Assembly: GCA_937892835.1 (NCBI GenBank)
Contig: CALBHM010000331.1
Location: 1 to 13,380, forward strand
Direction: 5' to 3'
DNA length: 13,380 bases
Origin: an uncultured Ruminococcus sp.
GTDB lineage: Bacteria > Bacillota > Clostridia > Oscillospirales > Acutalibacteraceae
Position numbers and translations under genes: made by a program. Each line of letters begins with the position of its first letter. The first letter of the stretch is position 1. Under the pieces are notes generated by a model. That model was not told the origin of the DNA and did not search any database. It was given only the letters and a program-made list of their open reading frames with translations. Shown here in pieces: positions 13,367-13,380 of the stretch.

Positions 13367-13380
13367 CTACGAAGCGTGCC

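Overview
The window reads as a chromosomal segment of a low-to-moderate-GC Clostridia bacterium, most likely a gut Ruminococcaceae/Oscillospirales member. That is an inference from several things: type I dockerin repeats, strong AGGAGG-type ribosome binding sites, sigma-A-like promoters, a DUF6054-like protein, a DUF1846/UPF0371 protein, a MEP-pathway ispE gene and REP-like GC-rich palindromes. Genes use the standard code and are closely packed. I see no rRNA, tRNA or CRISPR array.

Left part (1-1740), + strand: a membrane-anchored N-acetylmuramoyl-L-alanine amidase with its own terminator, then a HAD phosphatase of the phosphoglycolate phosphatase type with its own extended -10 promoter. A structured 230-base stretch with nested inverted repeats separates these from the convergent genes that follow.

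Middle part (1740-6978), - strand: one transcription unit driven by a near-consensus promoter at 6978-6950. It carries a 1015-residue GH2 beta-galactosidase (TTG start), a TIM-barrel sugar isomerase/epimerase-like protein, a 110-residue DUF6054-like protein (its start overlaps the preceding gene by 14 bases) and a secreted protein with an N-terminal dockerin. The tight spacing of the last three genes suggests translational coupling. Divergent from it (7069-10594, + strand) are a DUF1846 gene, an S51-type peptidase gene 10 bases further on, and a secreted Dcr2-like metallophosphoesterase with its own promoter and a strong terminator. A 29-base imperfect palindrome (7038-7066) sits against the -35 box of the DUF1846 promoter and looks like an operator.

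Right part (10686-12648), - strand: ispE, an uncalled 36-residue membrane mini-protein, a 114-residue membrane-anchored protein and a SAP-domain protein form a close-set cluster. Upstream of ispE lies the most unusual object: a 544-base unit (12714-13257). In it a very AT-rich DUF559/Vsr-like endonuclease gene is bracketed by two inverted 51-base copies of a double-hairpin repeat that match at 50 of 51 positions. It has the layout of a small mobile or REP-associated element. A further palindrome of a different family and a possible broken gene end close the window.
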